From NCBI GenBank assembly GCA_028822445.1, contig JAPKDQ010000005.1, positions 122,135 through 186,134 of the forward strand: a DNA stretch of 64,000 bases. Reading direction: 5' to 3'. The stretch comes from Rhodospirillaceae bacterium. Lineage in GTDB: Bacteria; Pseudomonadota; Alphaproteobacteria; Rhodospirillales; Rhodospirillaceae. A model generated the notes under the pieces. The model did not search any database. It was not told where the DNA came from and worked only from the letters and a program-made list of their open reading frames with translations. How positions within the stretch are numbered: position 1 is the stretch's first letter; every line of letters begins with the position of its first letter. A program made the translations under genes and the position numbers. Positions 34,706 through 42,914 of this stretch are shown here, piece by piece.

Positions 34706-36118
34706 ATGGGATATGTTTTTTACGATACGGAAACGACTGGAGTAGAAACTTCTTTTGATCAGATCTTGCAGTTTGGAGCGATCTATACGGATGACGATCT
34801 CAACGAGGTAGAACGACTGGACTTGCGCTGTCAGCTACTACCAAATGTCGTGCCTCACCCGAAGGCCCTCATCATAACAGGTGTCGGGCCAGAGACCTTC
34901 TTAAATGAAGAGTTACCCTCTCACTATGAAATGGTTGAGACCATTCGCTCAAAATTGATTGAATGGTCGCCCTCCCTGATCCTGGGGTACAACTCTATTG
35001 ATTTTGACGAGGTGCTGGTTCGGCAGGCACTTTATAAAACCCTGCACGATCCATATCTGACCAATACTCTGGGAAACCTTCGGGCGGATGTATTATCTCT
35101 TGTAAGAGCTGCAAATTCCTTGGCGCCAGGTGTTTTGGAGGTTCCCTTGAACGAGAAGGGGCGCCCAACATTTAAGCTGGACCAGTTGGCCCCTGCGAAC
35201 GGTTTCGAGCACACCAATGCCCATGAGGCGCTCTCTGACGTTGAGGCAACCATTTTTATGGCCCGAAAGATAAAGGAGTCATTGCCGCATATCTGGGAGT
35301 CCACAAAACAGACAGCTAGCCGCCAACTGGCCACTGAAATGATCACAGAGACGCCCTGTTTCGTCCAGTCAGTCACTTACTTTGGCACGCCCTATAACTA
35401 CGTCATGACTTTTGCTGGAAATAATCCAAAGATTCCATATCAGGTGACTGGTTTTGATCTCGATAATAATCCCGAATATTACCTGGATGCTGATGTTGAT
35501 GGACTAATCGATGCGATAACTAAGCAACCTAAAGCGATCAGAAAAATTCGATCTAACGCGAGCCCGGTCATATTAGCTGCGGACGATATCCTCGAATTTT
35601 TTGAGACCACGGCAGAGTCCCTTGAAACCTATAAAGAGCGTGCTGGGGCTCTGGTAGGAAATCATGCATTTCAATCAAGAGTGGGCGATGCTCTCGCGCG
35701 CATCTCCGATGATGCAGCAGAGGGAAGGGAAGAATCACCGTATATAGAAGAACAAATCTATAGCGGTTTCTTAACCCCACAAGATAAGGCCCGCCTGGTC
35801 GAGTTTAGAAAAAGCGATTGGGAAAGCCGTTTAACGATCGTGAATTCCCTTGCAGATCCCAGATACAAAGAACTAGGCATCCGGGTGATCTACTGCGAGC
35901 GCCCAGAAATTCTGGAGGAGGTAGATAGAAACAGGATGGATAACTGGGTTAAGCAGCACATATTTAATCCGGATCCAAAAGTGCCCTGGACAACGCTAAA
36001 CAAGGCGAGGCTAGAGCTTGAGGCAATATCCAAGATGGCATCTAGTGAACAACAGGTTTTCCTAAATTCAATATCTGATTTCTACGGTAACCTTGAAGGC
36101 AAATGGTCTAAGCTATAA
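34706..36118 (+). CDS. sbcB: Exodeoxyribonuclease I (SbcB-like)
   Basis: The 470-residue protein has an N-terminal DEDDh exonuclease domain: 'FYDTETTGVETSFDQILQFG' (first Asp/Glu), 'LILGYNSIDFDEVLVRQAL' (second Asp) and 'NAHEALSDVEATIFMARKI' (His-x4-Asp). A long C-terminal part typical of ExoI follows, ending 'WTTLNKARLELEAISKMASSEQQVFLNSISDFYGNLEGKW'. ExoI degrades single-stranded DNA 3' to 5' in repair and recombination. It is common in gammaproteobacteria and less so in this presumed lineage. With the AT-leaning sequence this hints at transfer, not proven. Confidence 0.85.
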   Translation: MGYVFYDTETTGVETSFDQILQFGAIYTDDDLNEVERLDLRCQLLPNVVPHPKALIITGVGPETFLNEELPSHYEMVETIRSKLIEWSPSLILGYNSIDFDEVLVRQALYKTLHDPYLTNTLGNLRADVLSLVRAANSLAPGVLEVPLNEKGRPTFKLDQLAPANGFEHTNAHEALSDVEATIFMARKIKESLPHIWESTKQTASRQLATEMITETPCFVQSVTYFGTPYNYVMTFAGNNPKIPYQVTGFDLDNNPEYYLDADVDGLIDAITKQPKAIRKIRSNASPVILAADDILEFFETTAESLETYKERAGALVGNHAFQSRVGDALARISDDAAEGREESPYIEEQIYSGFLTPQDKARLVEFRKSDWESRLTIVNSLADPRYKELGIRVIYCERPEILEEVDRNRMDNWVKQHIFNPDPKVPWTTLNKARLELEAISKMASSEQQVFLNSISDFYGNLEGKWSKL

Positions 36119-36176
36119 TCATTTCTCGGGACGGAATAGAGTGTCCGGTTCCGCAACAGCGAAAAGGACTGCCGCC

Positions 36177-37712
36177 ATGTTCCGAAACGCGATCAGACGG
36201 GCTCTGCTCGTTTTAACGCTGGCCGTCCCCAACCTTGCCCATGGGCAAATCACCGCAACACTGACATTCGAAACCAACGGCGTCGCCGGGGTCACCCAAG
36301 ATGGAGTGGATGTGTTCAAGGGCGTTCCCTATGCTGCGCCGCCGGTGGGAGCGCTGCGGTGGCGGGCACCTCAACCTGCGACACCCTGGCCGGGCATCCG
36401 CGTAGCTGATCACTATGGTGATATATGCGTGCAGCCGCTGGGGCCCGGAAGCACAGGCGGTACGGAGACGCCCGAGGCCATGAGCGAGGACTGTCTTACA
36501 CTTAACATTTTTAAGCCGAATGACGCGGTCGGTCCGTTGCCTGTTGTAGTCTGGATACACGGCGGCGGGTTCACCCGCGGTGCGGCGTCCGTGCCAACTT
36601 ACGACGGCGCGGCTTTCGCCCGTGGCGGTGTGGTGTTTGTGTCCATCAACTATCGCATCGGTCAGCTCGGAGTGTTCGCGCATCCAGCGTTGACGGCGGA
36701 AAATGCCGACGGAGGACGTCTCGGCAACTACGGCCTGATGGATCAGATCGCTGCTTTGCAGTGGGTGTCCCGTAATATTGCAGTCTTCGGTGGAGACCCG
36801 AACAACGTAACGATTTTTGGCGAGTCTGCCGGTGGACTCTCCGTCAATGCCCTGATGGTGTCACCGCAAGCGCGCGGGCTGTTTCATCGTGCTGTTTCGC
36901 AGTCCGGATACGGCCGAGGTTCGTTCCATCGTATGACCGTTGATTCACTGGACGGCCGGCGTGCAGCGGAAACGGAAGGTCAAGAATTGGCAGCCGCTGT
37001 CGGTGTCACCGGCAATGATTTGGCGGCACTGCGTGCTGTGCCGGCGGCCACCATTGTCGCCCAGCCGAGACCGCCCGGGCATCTCTATTTCATTCTCGAT
37101 GGCACGGTGCTGACCGATGACATGTGGGCAGTATTTCGCGCTAACAAAGAAGCGCCGGTGCCGTTGATGATCGGATCCAATAGTCATGAGTTCTCAGGCA
37201 TCTCCTGGGATAGTCCGCGCCCGGATCTGCATGCTTTTGTCAGTGATGACGCGTATGGTGCGCTTGCGCAGCCTTATGGCGGTAAGGACATGCTCGACCA
37301 TCACCTCATTAGCGATTTCCTGTTCACCCAACAGGCGCGTGCCTTGGCGCGGATGCACAGCAACAATGGTCACCCGACATCTCTGTATCTTTTCTCTGTG
37401 GTCGGCGACGCCGCTGCGGCGGAAGGAAAGGGCGCCCGCCATGGTGCTGAGATCGCCTATGTCTTCGATACCCTGAACGCGGGCGGGCCACCCGATGTGG
37501 CGGCGGCGGATCAAGCCGTTGCAGAAACGATGAACGCCACCTGGCGTGCCTTCGCAGCCACCGGAGATCCGAACGGGACCGGGTTGCCCCCTTGGCCGGA
37601 TTACGCTGACGGCCAGATCATGGAGTTCACGCTGCGCGGCCAGTCCGTGCATCCCGATGTCCGTAACGACCGTCTCGATGCGCTCTCGGCCGTGCTCGAC
37701 GGTAAGTCGTAA
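36177..37712 (+). CDS. Exported type B carboxylesterase
   Basis: The 511-residue protein has a Sec signal (MFRNAIRRALLVLTLAVPNLAHG-Q) and a full carboxylesterase/lipase domain: 'DVFKGVPYAAPPVGALRWRAPQP', 'EDCLTLNIF', the oxyanion motif 'VVVWIHGGGFTRGAAS', the nucleophile elbow 'IFGESAGGLSV', an acidic residue in 'GSNSHEFSG' and His in 'GARHGAEIAYVF'. It should hydrolyse esters outside the cytoplasm. The track start at 36093 overlaps ExoI; ATG 36177 follows AAAAGGACT. The sequence looks richer in GC than both neighbours. A piece of its 5' region recurs just after its stop. Confidence 0.9.
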   Translation: MFRNAIRRALLVLTLAVPNLAHGQITATLTFETNGVAGVTQDGVDVFKGVPYAAPPVGALRWRAPQPATPWPGIRVADHYGDICVQPLGPGSTGGTETPEAMSEDCLTLNIFKPNDAVGPLPVVVWIHGGGFTRGAASVPTYDGAAFARGGVVFVSINYRIGQLGVFAHPALTAENADGGRLGNYGLMDQIAALQWVSRNIAVFGGDPNNVTIFGESAGGLSVNALMVSPQARGLFHRAVSQSGYGRGSFHRMTVDSLDGRRAAETEGQELAAAVGVTGNDLAALRAVPAATIVAQPRPPGHLYFILDGTVLTDDMWAVFRANKEAPVPLMIGSNSHEFSGISWDSPRPDLHAFVSDDAYGALAQPYGGKDMLDHHLISDFLFTQQARALARMHSNNGHPTSLYLFSVVGDAAAAEGKGARHGAEIAYVFDTLNAGGPPDVAAADQAVAETMNATWRAFAATGDPNGTGLPPWPDYADGQIMEFTLRGQSVHPDVRNDRLDALSAVLDGKS

Positions 37713-37715
37713 TCC

Positions 37716-37793
37716 GAAGAGGGAGTGGATGTGTTCAAAGGCATTCAACATTTGGTCGCAACAGTAAAAATAATTGCCGCTCAACTCAAATAG
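37716..37793 (+). pseudogene. Vestige of a second carboxylesterase 5' region
   Basis: Directly after the esterase stop, and in the same frame, the sequence reads 'EEGVDVFKGI', which copies 'QDGVDVFKGV' near the N-terminus of the gene. At base level GGAGTGGATGTGTTCAA (17 bases) is identical at 36303-36319 and 37722-37738. Similarity stops after about 10 codons, and the frame ends at TAG 37793. It is best read as what remains of a tandem esterase copy after deletion, or of a recombination between repeats. Confidence 0.5.
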
Positions 37794-37810
37794 CTGAAGT
37801 GGCACGTGTA

Positions 37811-37882
37811 TATTTATTTCTAGATATAACTATACCCCCGAGCCTCTCAGCCCGGGGGTATAGTTATATCCACAAATAAATA
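37811..37882. terminator. Long two-part hairpin (candidate bidirectional terminator or mobile remnant)
   Basis: GATATAACTATACCCCCG (37823-37840) is exactly complementary to CGGGGGTATAGTTATATC (37853-37870), with a 12-base loop. Outside this, TATTTATTT (37811-37819) pairs with AAATAAATA (37874-37882) across a 3+3 internal loop. The 27-bp structure lies in the 287-base gap between the convergent esterase and PAS genes, where a terminator for both is expected. It lacks a clean T-run, and its length is unusual for a simple terminator. Confidence 0.5.
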
Positions 37883-37999
37883 ACTAAAGGCGTCCAAAAA
37901 CCTGTGAATGCCACTCACGAAGTTGCTTCTACAAGACCTTGATAGTGATTAGCCGAATAAACCGACCGCATACTAAAAATTCTTCTAATTAGAGTTGGC

Positions 38000-38389
38000 T
38001 TATCCTTGTCGTTGAATAGCAATCCATGCAGCAACCTTCTTGTCAACTTTGATTGGAGCGACCTTCCAATGCATTATGAAAGGCGTGCCATCTTTTTTGT
38101 AGTTAACCGCTTTTCCCTCAAAACTCTTTTCAGTTTTCAGGGCAGTGGCCAATTTGCGTATTACATTTTTGTCGGTGCCTGGGCCTTGCAAAATTTTTGG
38201 TGTTTTTCCAATAACCTCCGACTGTTCGTAACCTGTGAGTTTCTTGAATGCTTTATTTGCGTAGGTAATGCTTCCTTTAACGGTCGTATCAGTGATCAAA
38301 ATCGAGTCAAAACTGTTGTCAAGTAGCACCTTGAGCAAGGCTAACTTAGACTCTGATTCTCCAAATGCTTTATCCATTTCTGATGACAT
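38000..38389 (-). CDS. Stand-alone LOV-like PAS domain protein without the flavin-binding Cys
   Basis: The 129-residue protein is a single PAS domain with short flanking helices: 'LLDNSFDSILITDTTVKGSITYANKAFKKLTGYEQSEVIGKTPKILQGPGTD', then 'GKAVNYKKDGTPFIMHWKVAPI'. This layout is that of LOV domains, but the photoactive motif GxNCRFLQ reads 'GKTPKILQ', so the adduct-forming Cys is Pro. It may bind flavin or another ligand without classic photochemistry, or act as a protein-binding unit. No output domain is present. ATG 38389 follows GAGGTAAAA. The gene is AT-rich compared with the esterase beside it. Confidence 0.78.
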   Translation of the reverse strand: MSSEMDKAFGESESKLALLKVLLDNSFDSILITDTTVKGSITYANKAFKKLTGYEQSEVIGKTPKILQGPGTDKNVIRKLATALKTEKSFEGKAVNYKKDGTPFIMHWKVAPIKVDKKVAAWIAIQRQG

Positions 38390-38561
38390 TTTTACCTCGT
38401 TTACAGACACAATTATTTTCTATACGAAGCTTCCCTGTCTTTAGATCGTTATCAACTTGATAATTATAGGGGCTATCAACAAAAACCAGAGCAGCTATGA
38501 CCGCTTGGCCTTAAAGCCGTTCGGTATGTTGTTGAAGGTGATTGCTCTGTGTCAGGCGGCT

Positions 38562-39320
38562 TTATTTTCTGCTTAAGAAATCCTTACGCATAGTGATCCA
38601 GACGACAGCGACTGACAACAAGACGGACCCTGTTATGGCCGCCAATTTTACCGGGTCGCTTATCCCCTCCTGCCTGACGTATATGCCGTAGGACGCCCAT
38701 ATGAAAACACAGCAGTAGGCGATATCGCGGGTGGTCACACCCATCCAAATGTAAATGGCAATGGCAGACACAACCGTGACTAGGGCCCATTGATCCATGG
38801 AAAGAGAAAACGGATAGAACTGCTGCGCATAAAAGACCGCGCCTAAGTTGGCGAGGGTCGCTGTGGTGATCCAGCCAAAGTACAAACTGAAAGGGCCGTC
38901 AACAGCGAGTAACTGTCGCGGCGACGGCGTACCTTGTTTTCTGAGTTTTGAGGTAATCAGTATCAGAGTCACGAGGATGCCCAACATGAAAACCAGGCTC
39001 AACTCGACCAGACGGTAGTGCCAGGCGAATATCCAAGCCGCGTTACATGTGGCATTTACCAGAAACAAGTTCTCCACTGTTTGGGCGCGAGATTTAACGG
39101 CTTCCATTCCATACAAAAACGAAAACGCATAAATGGCTAGTCCGATATAAATTAGGCTCCAAATAGAAAACACGTATCCCGATGGCGTGAAGCCCGTAGG
39201 ATACAGGTCAGACAATTCGCCGGTCTGATAGCCGTTAATGGGGACTACATTCGCGGCGGCGTTCACGCCGATGACGATGAAAAACGCGATGAGTGGAAGG
39301 AACGGTCGGAGGGCCTGCAT
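38562..39320 (-). CDS. TspO/MBR-like (tryptophan-rich sensory protein type) membrane protein
   Basis: The 252-residue protein has about seven or eight hydrophobic segments and the pattern 'YPTGFTPSGYVFSIWSLIYIGLAIYAF', 'NATCNAAWIFAWHYRLVELSLVFML' and 'DGPFSLYFGWITTATLANLGAVF', resembling a longer TspO-like family of tryptophan-rich sensory proteins. Members bind porphyrins or lipids; the role here is unknown. No carotenoid or porphyrin gene is next to it. Confidence 0.65.
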   Translation of the reverse strand: MQALRPFLPLIAFFIVIGVNAAANVVPINGYQTGELSDLYPTGFTPSGYVFSIWSLIYIGLAIYAFSFLYGMEAVKSRAQTVENLFLVNATCNAAWIFAWHYRLVELSLVFMLGILVTLILITSKLRKQGTPSPRQLLAVDGPFSLYFGWITTATLANLGAVFYAQQFYPFSLSMDQWALVTVVSAIAIYIWMGVTTRDIAYCCVFIWASYGIYVRQEGISDPVKLAAITGSVLLSVAVVWITMRKDFLSRK

Positions 39321-39525
39321 AGTGTTTTCCCTGGATTGTTAACTATGGCATGGCCTAGTTTTCTCAAAGGATATGCCGGTATTGACCTAAGGGCATATGC
39401 TACCACCGACTGGTCGGCAATTAAATCCAGGATTTAATTAGGGCTGAAAAGAGCGAAGAATAGAGACTGCCCCAAAAGGTGGTTCGGACGAGTGAGCTTC
39501 TTGTAGTGAATGTCGTCCCGTTTCA

Positions 39526-40503
39526 TCAACGCTGAATAAATTCAAACATTTCTTCGTTCGGACCCCTCACCATCATCATGCGGTACAGATCACCATCGCC
39601 TTTAATATCTGCTGGGGGTTGAACAATATCGTACCCCATACCGGAAAGGCGTTCATGCAACGCTTCGATATCGTCAGTGTCATGGGTGAGCAGAGAAAAC
39701 CCAAGCATTCCCGGCTTCATACGATCAATGAGGCGCTTGCCTGTACGGTCGAAGAAATGCACACAGAGAATTTTACCGCTGGCTTCCCCCTCATCCGCCC
39801 AAAGTAAGAAGTGAACACGTGTCCCATGCGGCACGCCAGTGAGGTCGTCAACCTTGTCGCGATACTCATCACCTGTTTCATCGTCAGCCACAGCAATCAG
39901 GCCGAGCCCCTCTTTATAAAAGCGTCGGGTCTCATCCAAATCACCGGCAACGACGGAGATAGTTGGAATTTCTGAGAAGGGCCCATCGGGTGATCCAGCT
40001 CGCATTGATGTCTTTGCGTGAACATGCCCGACCATGATGAGAACGGGCAAACCATCTGGACCAGAAAACAAGCATTCTTCACTAACGGTTTTGCCAATCT
40101 GGTGCTTGACCGGTGGAGAACGAAACTTATACCCGGCGTGTTCGATCTTCTCGACGTAGGGCGCTATTGGGTCTTTGACATAAAAATCAATCGCTTTGAC
40201 CCCAACATCGGTGCCGGAGTCGGCATTTTCCTCGCCAAAGTCGAGTCGGACTTTTTTAGACGCCACGGGCTCATATTGTACCAACCGCAGCCACCCTAAA
40301 GGGTAGCCCTTGCAAGACAGCTCAGCAAAGCGAGCCGTCACCCCTTCTCCGAGGCCCCAAGCAGTTAGTAAAGAGCCTGACAAATGGCCCTCGCGCTCAA
40401 CCTTGAGCTCCATAATGTTCCGAAAAAGAGTTAATGCCCGATCGAGGTCCACAACCCCAACCGTCGCCATACGCATTGCTCCTACGTAGCCATTTTTAGC
40501 CAT
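39526..40503 (-). CDS. VOC-family protein (two glyoxalase-like domains)
   Basis: The 325-residue protein has two vicinal-oxygen-chelate-type domains. The first starts 'YVGAMRMATVGVVDLDRALTLFRNIMELKVEREG'. The second starts 'FSEIPTISVVAGDLDETRRFYKEGLGLIAVAD' and ends 'DLYRMMMVRGPNEEMFEFIQR', where the terminal Glu would be a metal ligand. Such proteins include extradiol dioxygenases, isomerases and lyases. The reaction here is unknown. There is no signal peptide. A three-copy 12-base repeat lies in its upstream region. Confidence 0.8.
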   Translation of the reverse strand: MAKNGYVGAMRMATVGVVDLDRALTLFRNIMELKVEREGHLSGSLLTAWGLGEGVTARFAELSCKGYPLGWLRLVQYEPVASKKVRLDFGEENADSGTDVGVKAIDFYVKDPIAPYVEKIEHAGYKFRSPPVKHQIGKTVSEECLFSGPDGLPVLIMVGHVHAKTSMRAGSPDGPFSEIPTISVVAGDLDETRRFYKEGLGLIAVADDETGDEYRDKVDDLTGVPHGTRVHFLLWADEGEASGKILCVHFFDRTGKRLIDRMKPGMLGFSLLTHDTDDIEALHERLSGMGYDIVQPPADIKGDGDLYRMMMVRGPNEEMFEFIQR

Positions 40504-40544
40504 TGATGCGTTCCCTTTGTGACCATGCCCTGAGTGAGCGTATT

Positions 40545-40580
40545 ATGATGACTAATATGATGACCATTATGATGACCATG
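40545..40580. repeat. Three tandem 12-base repeats upstream of the VOC gene
   Basis: ATGATGACTAAT, ATGATGACCATT and ATGATGACCATG follow each other without spacer at 40545-40580, about 40 bases upstream of the VOC gene start, in the 260-base divergent region before the CpeT-like gene. Position and spacing (just over one helical turn each) would suit cooperative regulator binding, but slippage is a simpler origin. The rest of the region is AT-rich and carries no gene. Confidence 0.6.
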
Positions 40581-40763
40581 GTGTCAGACTCAACTGGTGT
40601 CGGATGAATACATAGATTTAAAGCACGAAGGGACGAGCGACAGGATTTAGTGAGGTAGTATAATCGGTGCTACTTGCAGAAAAAATTTCTGCTCTAACGC
40701 ACGGCGTATCCTCATTGATTATAATATTTATTGGCAAAATTTTTACACGATTGGTTAGTGTCT

Positions 40764-41411
40764 ATGTTCAACAAGTTGCACCTTACAGCGGTCTTTTTGA
40801 CTCTATCTTCTTTTAGCAGCACGACCGTTGCGGAGCCCACTGACGCCGTTCTATCTGACATCGCCCGCATGCTCCCAGGGACTTATACCAACGCGGCGCA
40901 ACTGGCCTCTGTAGACGAGAGCACAGAAGCCTTCGCGCTCACCACGATCATCAAGCCGATGTCAAACCCGGCCCTTGGCGAAACCTTGTATTACTTGGAA
41001 GAATACAAAAACAACGACCCATCGGCGGTCGCACGAATTCGAATCTATTCATTTGTTCTCGAAGACGGTGTTGTAAGGCTGCACTTACTCAACCCCACGG
41101 ATGTAGAAGCATTACATGGCGCCCACGCCGATTTATCGCGAGCCGAAAGATTGACGCCTGAAGACATTCAGTTGGATCGTGATAGCTGCATGCTCGATAT
41201 AACTCGCCTCAACGATACTCTTGTAGCCCGGATGGATTCCCACACTTGCGATGTGCTTGATACCTGGGTGGATTACGAATTGATCATCGATCAGGCGGGA
41301 ACATGGACCTGCTACGCACGGCGCCTTCAATCAGACGACAGTCTCGCCTGGCTACAAATGCCCACCTTTCCCTGTATTCGCCAACAACGGACGGTGACTA
41401 TTCTGCCCTAG
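40764..41411 (+). CDS. CpcT/CpeT-like (DUF1001-type) exported protein
   Basis: The 215-residue protein has a signal peptide (residues ~1-24, ending STTVA-EP) and a pattern like the CpcT/CpeT family: 'IARMLPGTYTNAAQLAS', 'IIKPMSNPALGETLYYLEEYKNN', 'RIRIYSFVLEDGVVRLHLL' and 'LTPEDIQLDRDSCMLDITRLNDTLVARMDSHTCDV'. CpcT/CpeT proteins attach bilins to phycobiliproteins in cyanobacteria, but relatives occur widely in non-phototrophs with unknown roles, and no phycobilin gene is here. ATG 40764 is preferred to TTG 40731. It lies 15 bases before the metallo-hydrolase gene, so the two are probably co-transcribed. Confidence 0.65.
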   Translation: MFNKLHLTAVFLTLSSFSSTTVAEPTDAVLSDIARMLPGTYTNAAQLASVDESTEAFALTTIIKPMSNPALGETLYYLEEYKNNDPSAVARIRIYSFVLEDGVVRLHLLNPTDVEALHGAHADLSRAERLTPEDIQLDRDSCMLDITRLNDTLVARMDSHTCDVLDTWVDYELIIDQAGTWTCYARRLQSDDSLAWLQMPTFPCIRQQRTVTILP

Positions 41412-41426
41412 GATGGAGTAAGCCTG

Positions 41427-42287
41427 ATGCGCCTCGTTTTTATTATTGCTGCAATTTACCTTGCCGCCATTGCCCCGGTCCGGTCGCAATCTCTAGACAT
41501 CTTTAAAAAGACAACAACCGAAGTTGCCCCAGGTGTGTATTCCTACGGTTCATTCTCCGCACGCAGCCTTTTTGTTGTAACTACCGACGGCGTGATTACG
41601 ACCGACCCTGTCAGCGCCAAGAACGCTGCCGACATGCGAGAAGCTATTGCAGAGGTCACGGATCAACCGGTGAAGTATGTGGTCTATAGCCATCAGCATT
41701 GGGATCACGTGCTCGGCGGACAGGTTTTTAAAGATGAGGGTGCGACGTTCATTAGCCATGAGAAGTGCATTCCCCACTTCATACTCCATCCAAACGATGA
41801 CTTAGTCATGCCGGACCAAACCATCGCTGGTGATCATGATCTCACGGTAGGCGACAAGACCCTCAAGCTTATGTACTTCGGTCACAACCATGGTGATTGC
41901 ATGTTGGTGATGCAGGTGGACGGGACCCGCGTTCTATATATCAATGACCTCGTCACCCCCTATTCAGTTGGCCTAGGGTTTATGCCTGATTACGACCCTG
42001 GCGAATGGGTGCGCACTTTGCATGAGTTGGAAGCCATGGACGGCTGGATGCAATTCATCGGCGGCCATGGCATTCCCATTGCCCCGAAGGACGCTATGGT
42101 TCAACGGCGGCGTTATATGGAAGCTCTGATGGCAGCAGTATTGGATGGCATAGAGAGCGGTAAGCGTCTGGAAGAGCTGTACGGCACTATTGAGCTAGCC
42201 GAAGAGTTTAAAGAAATGCGCGGCTATGACACTCATATTCGGCGGAGCGCAGAGCGCATTTATCACTACTACACGATGGGCTGGTAG
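41427..42287 (+). CDS. Exported MBL-fold metallo-hydrolase
   Basis: The 286-residue protein has a signal (MRLVFIIAAIYLAAIAPVRSQ) and the metallo-beta-lactamase metal motif 'YSHQHWDHVLGG' (HxHxDH), further ligands in 'FGHNHGDCML' and 'LYINDLVTPY', and His in 'FIGGHGIPI'. It should be a periplasmic binuclear zinc hydrolase. The substrate class (beta-lactam, lactone, thioester or other) cannot be told from sequence. It lies next to the CpeT-like gene and is convergent with hisI. Confidence 0.87.
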   Translation: MRLVFIIAAIYLAAIAPVRSQSLDIFKKTTTEVAPGVYSYGSFSARSLFVVTTDGVITTDPVSAKNAADMREAIAEVTDQPVKYVVYSHQHWDHVLGGQVFKDEGATFISHEKCIPHFILHPNDDLVMPDQTIAGDHDLTVGDKTLKLMYFGHNHGDCMLVMQVDGTRVLYINDLVTPYSVGLGFMPDYDPGEWVRTLHELEAMDGWMQFIGGHGIPIAPKDAMVQRRRYMEALMAAVLDGIESGKRLEELYGTIELAEEFKEMRGYDTHIRRSAERIYHYYTMGW

Positions 42288-42299
42288 TACCCCTTAGGC

Positions 42300-42788
42300 T
42301 TACAGCTTGGTCGGGTTAGGCGCATCACCATAGACATCCTTCGGATCGAAGGTCTTATCGTCTTCTTTAAACTCTAGCAGTCTAGACGCATCCGCTACCG
42401 GAACACCCGTCGGGATGGCGCGATAAAAGCACGAGCGATATCCAACGTGGCAGCTGGCACCAGAGCCAGCAACACTGACGCGAAGCCATACGGCATCCTG
42501 ATCATCATCAATCCGCATTTCTACGATTTCTTGGGTCAGACCAGATGTAGCACCCTTGTGCCAAAGAGCCTGACGGCTGCGGCTCCAATAATAGGCCTCG
42601 CCGGTTTCAATCGTCTTGGTCAGGGCTTCTTCGTTCATATAGCCATGCATCAAGAGCTCACCCGATTCGGCATCTGTGGTAACAACGGCAATCAGACCGT
42701 TGGAATCAAATTTCGGGGCCAATTCCGAGCCTTCTTCGACCTGTTCTATGGTCTCGCGGCTGGCAAAGGGTGATGTATTCTGGGTCAT
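42300..42788 (-). CDS. hisI: Phosphoribosyl-AMP cyclohydrolase HisI
   Basis: The 162-residue protein matches HisI: '[53 protein letters not shown]', the metal motif '[10 protein letters not shown]', and zinc cysteines in '[14 protein letters not shown]'. It opens the purine ring of phosphoribosyl-AMP in histidine synthesis. HisE is not fused, as usual in alphaproteobacteria, and no other his gene is nearby. It is divergent from cysS. Confidence 0.94.
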   Translation of the reverse strand: MTQNTSPFASRETIEQVEEGSELAPKFDSNGLIAVVTTDAESGELLMHGYMNEEALTKTIETGEAYYWSRSRQALWHKGATSGLTQEIVEMRIDDDQDAVWLRVSVAGSGASCHVGYRSCFYRAIPTGVPVADASRLLEFKEDDKTFDPKDVYGDAPNPTKL

Positions 42789-42914
42789 ACGACCTCCTTC
42801 ATGGCTGTATAGGCTTCATTTAGGCTGATACGCATTTATTCTCAAGGGGTCGTTTCAATTGCTTTATTCAGCCAAGACTGGAGCCTAAGCCTATTTTCGG
42901 CTAAACCCCGAGCC

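Noticed and set aside
37194-37805. 203-residue minus-strand ORF
   Set aside because: Antisense to the carboxylesterase, whose catalytic motifs are clear on the other strand.
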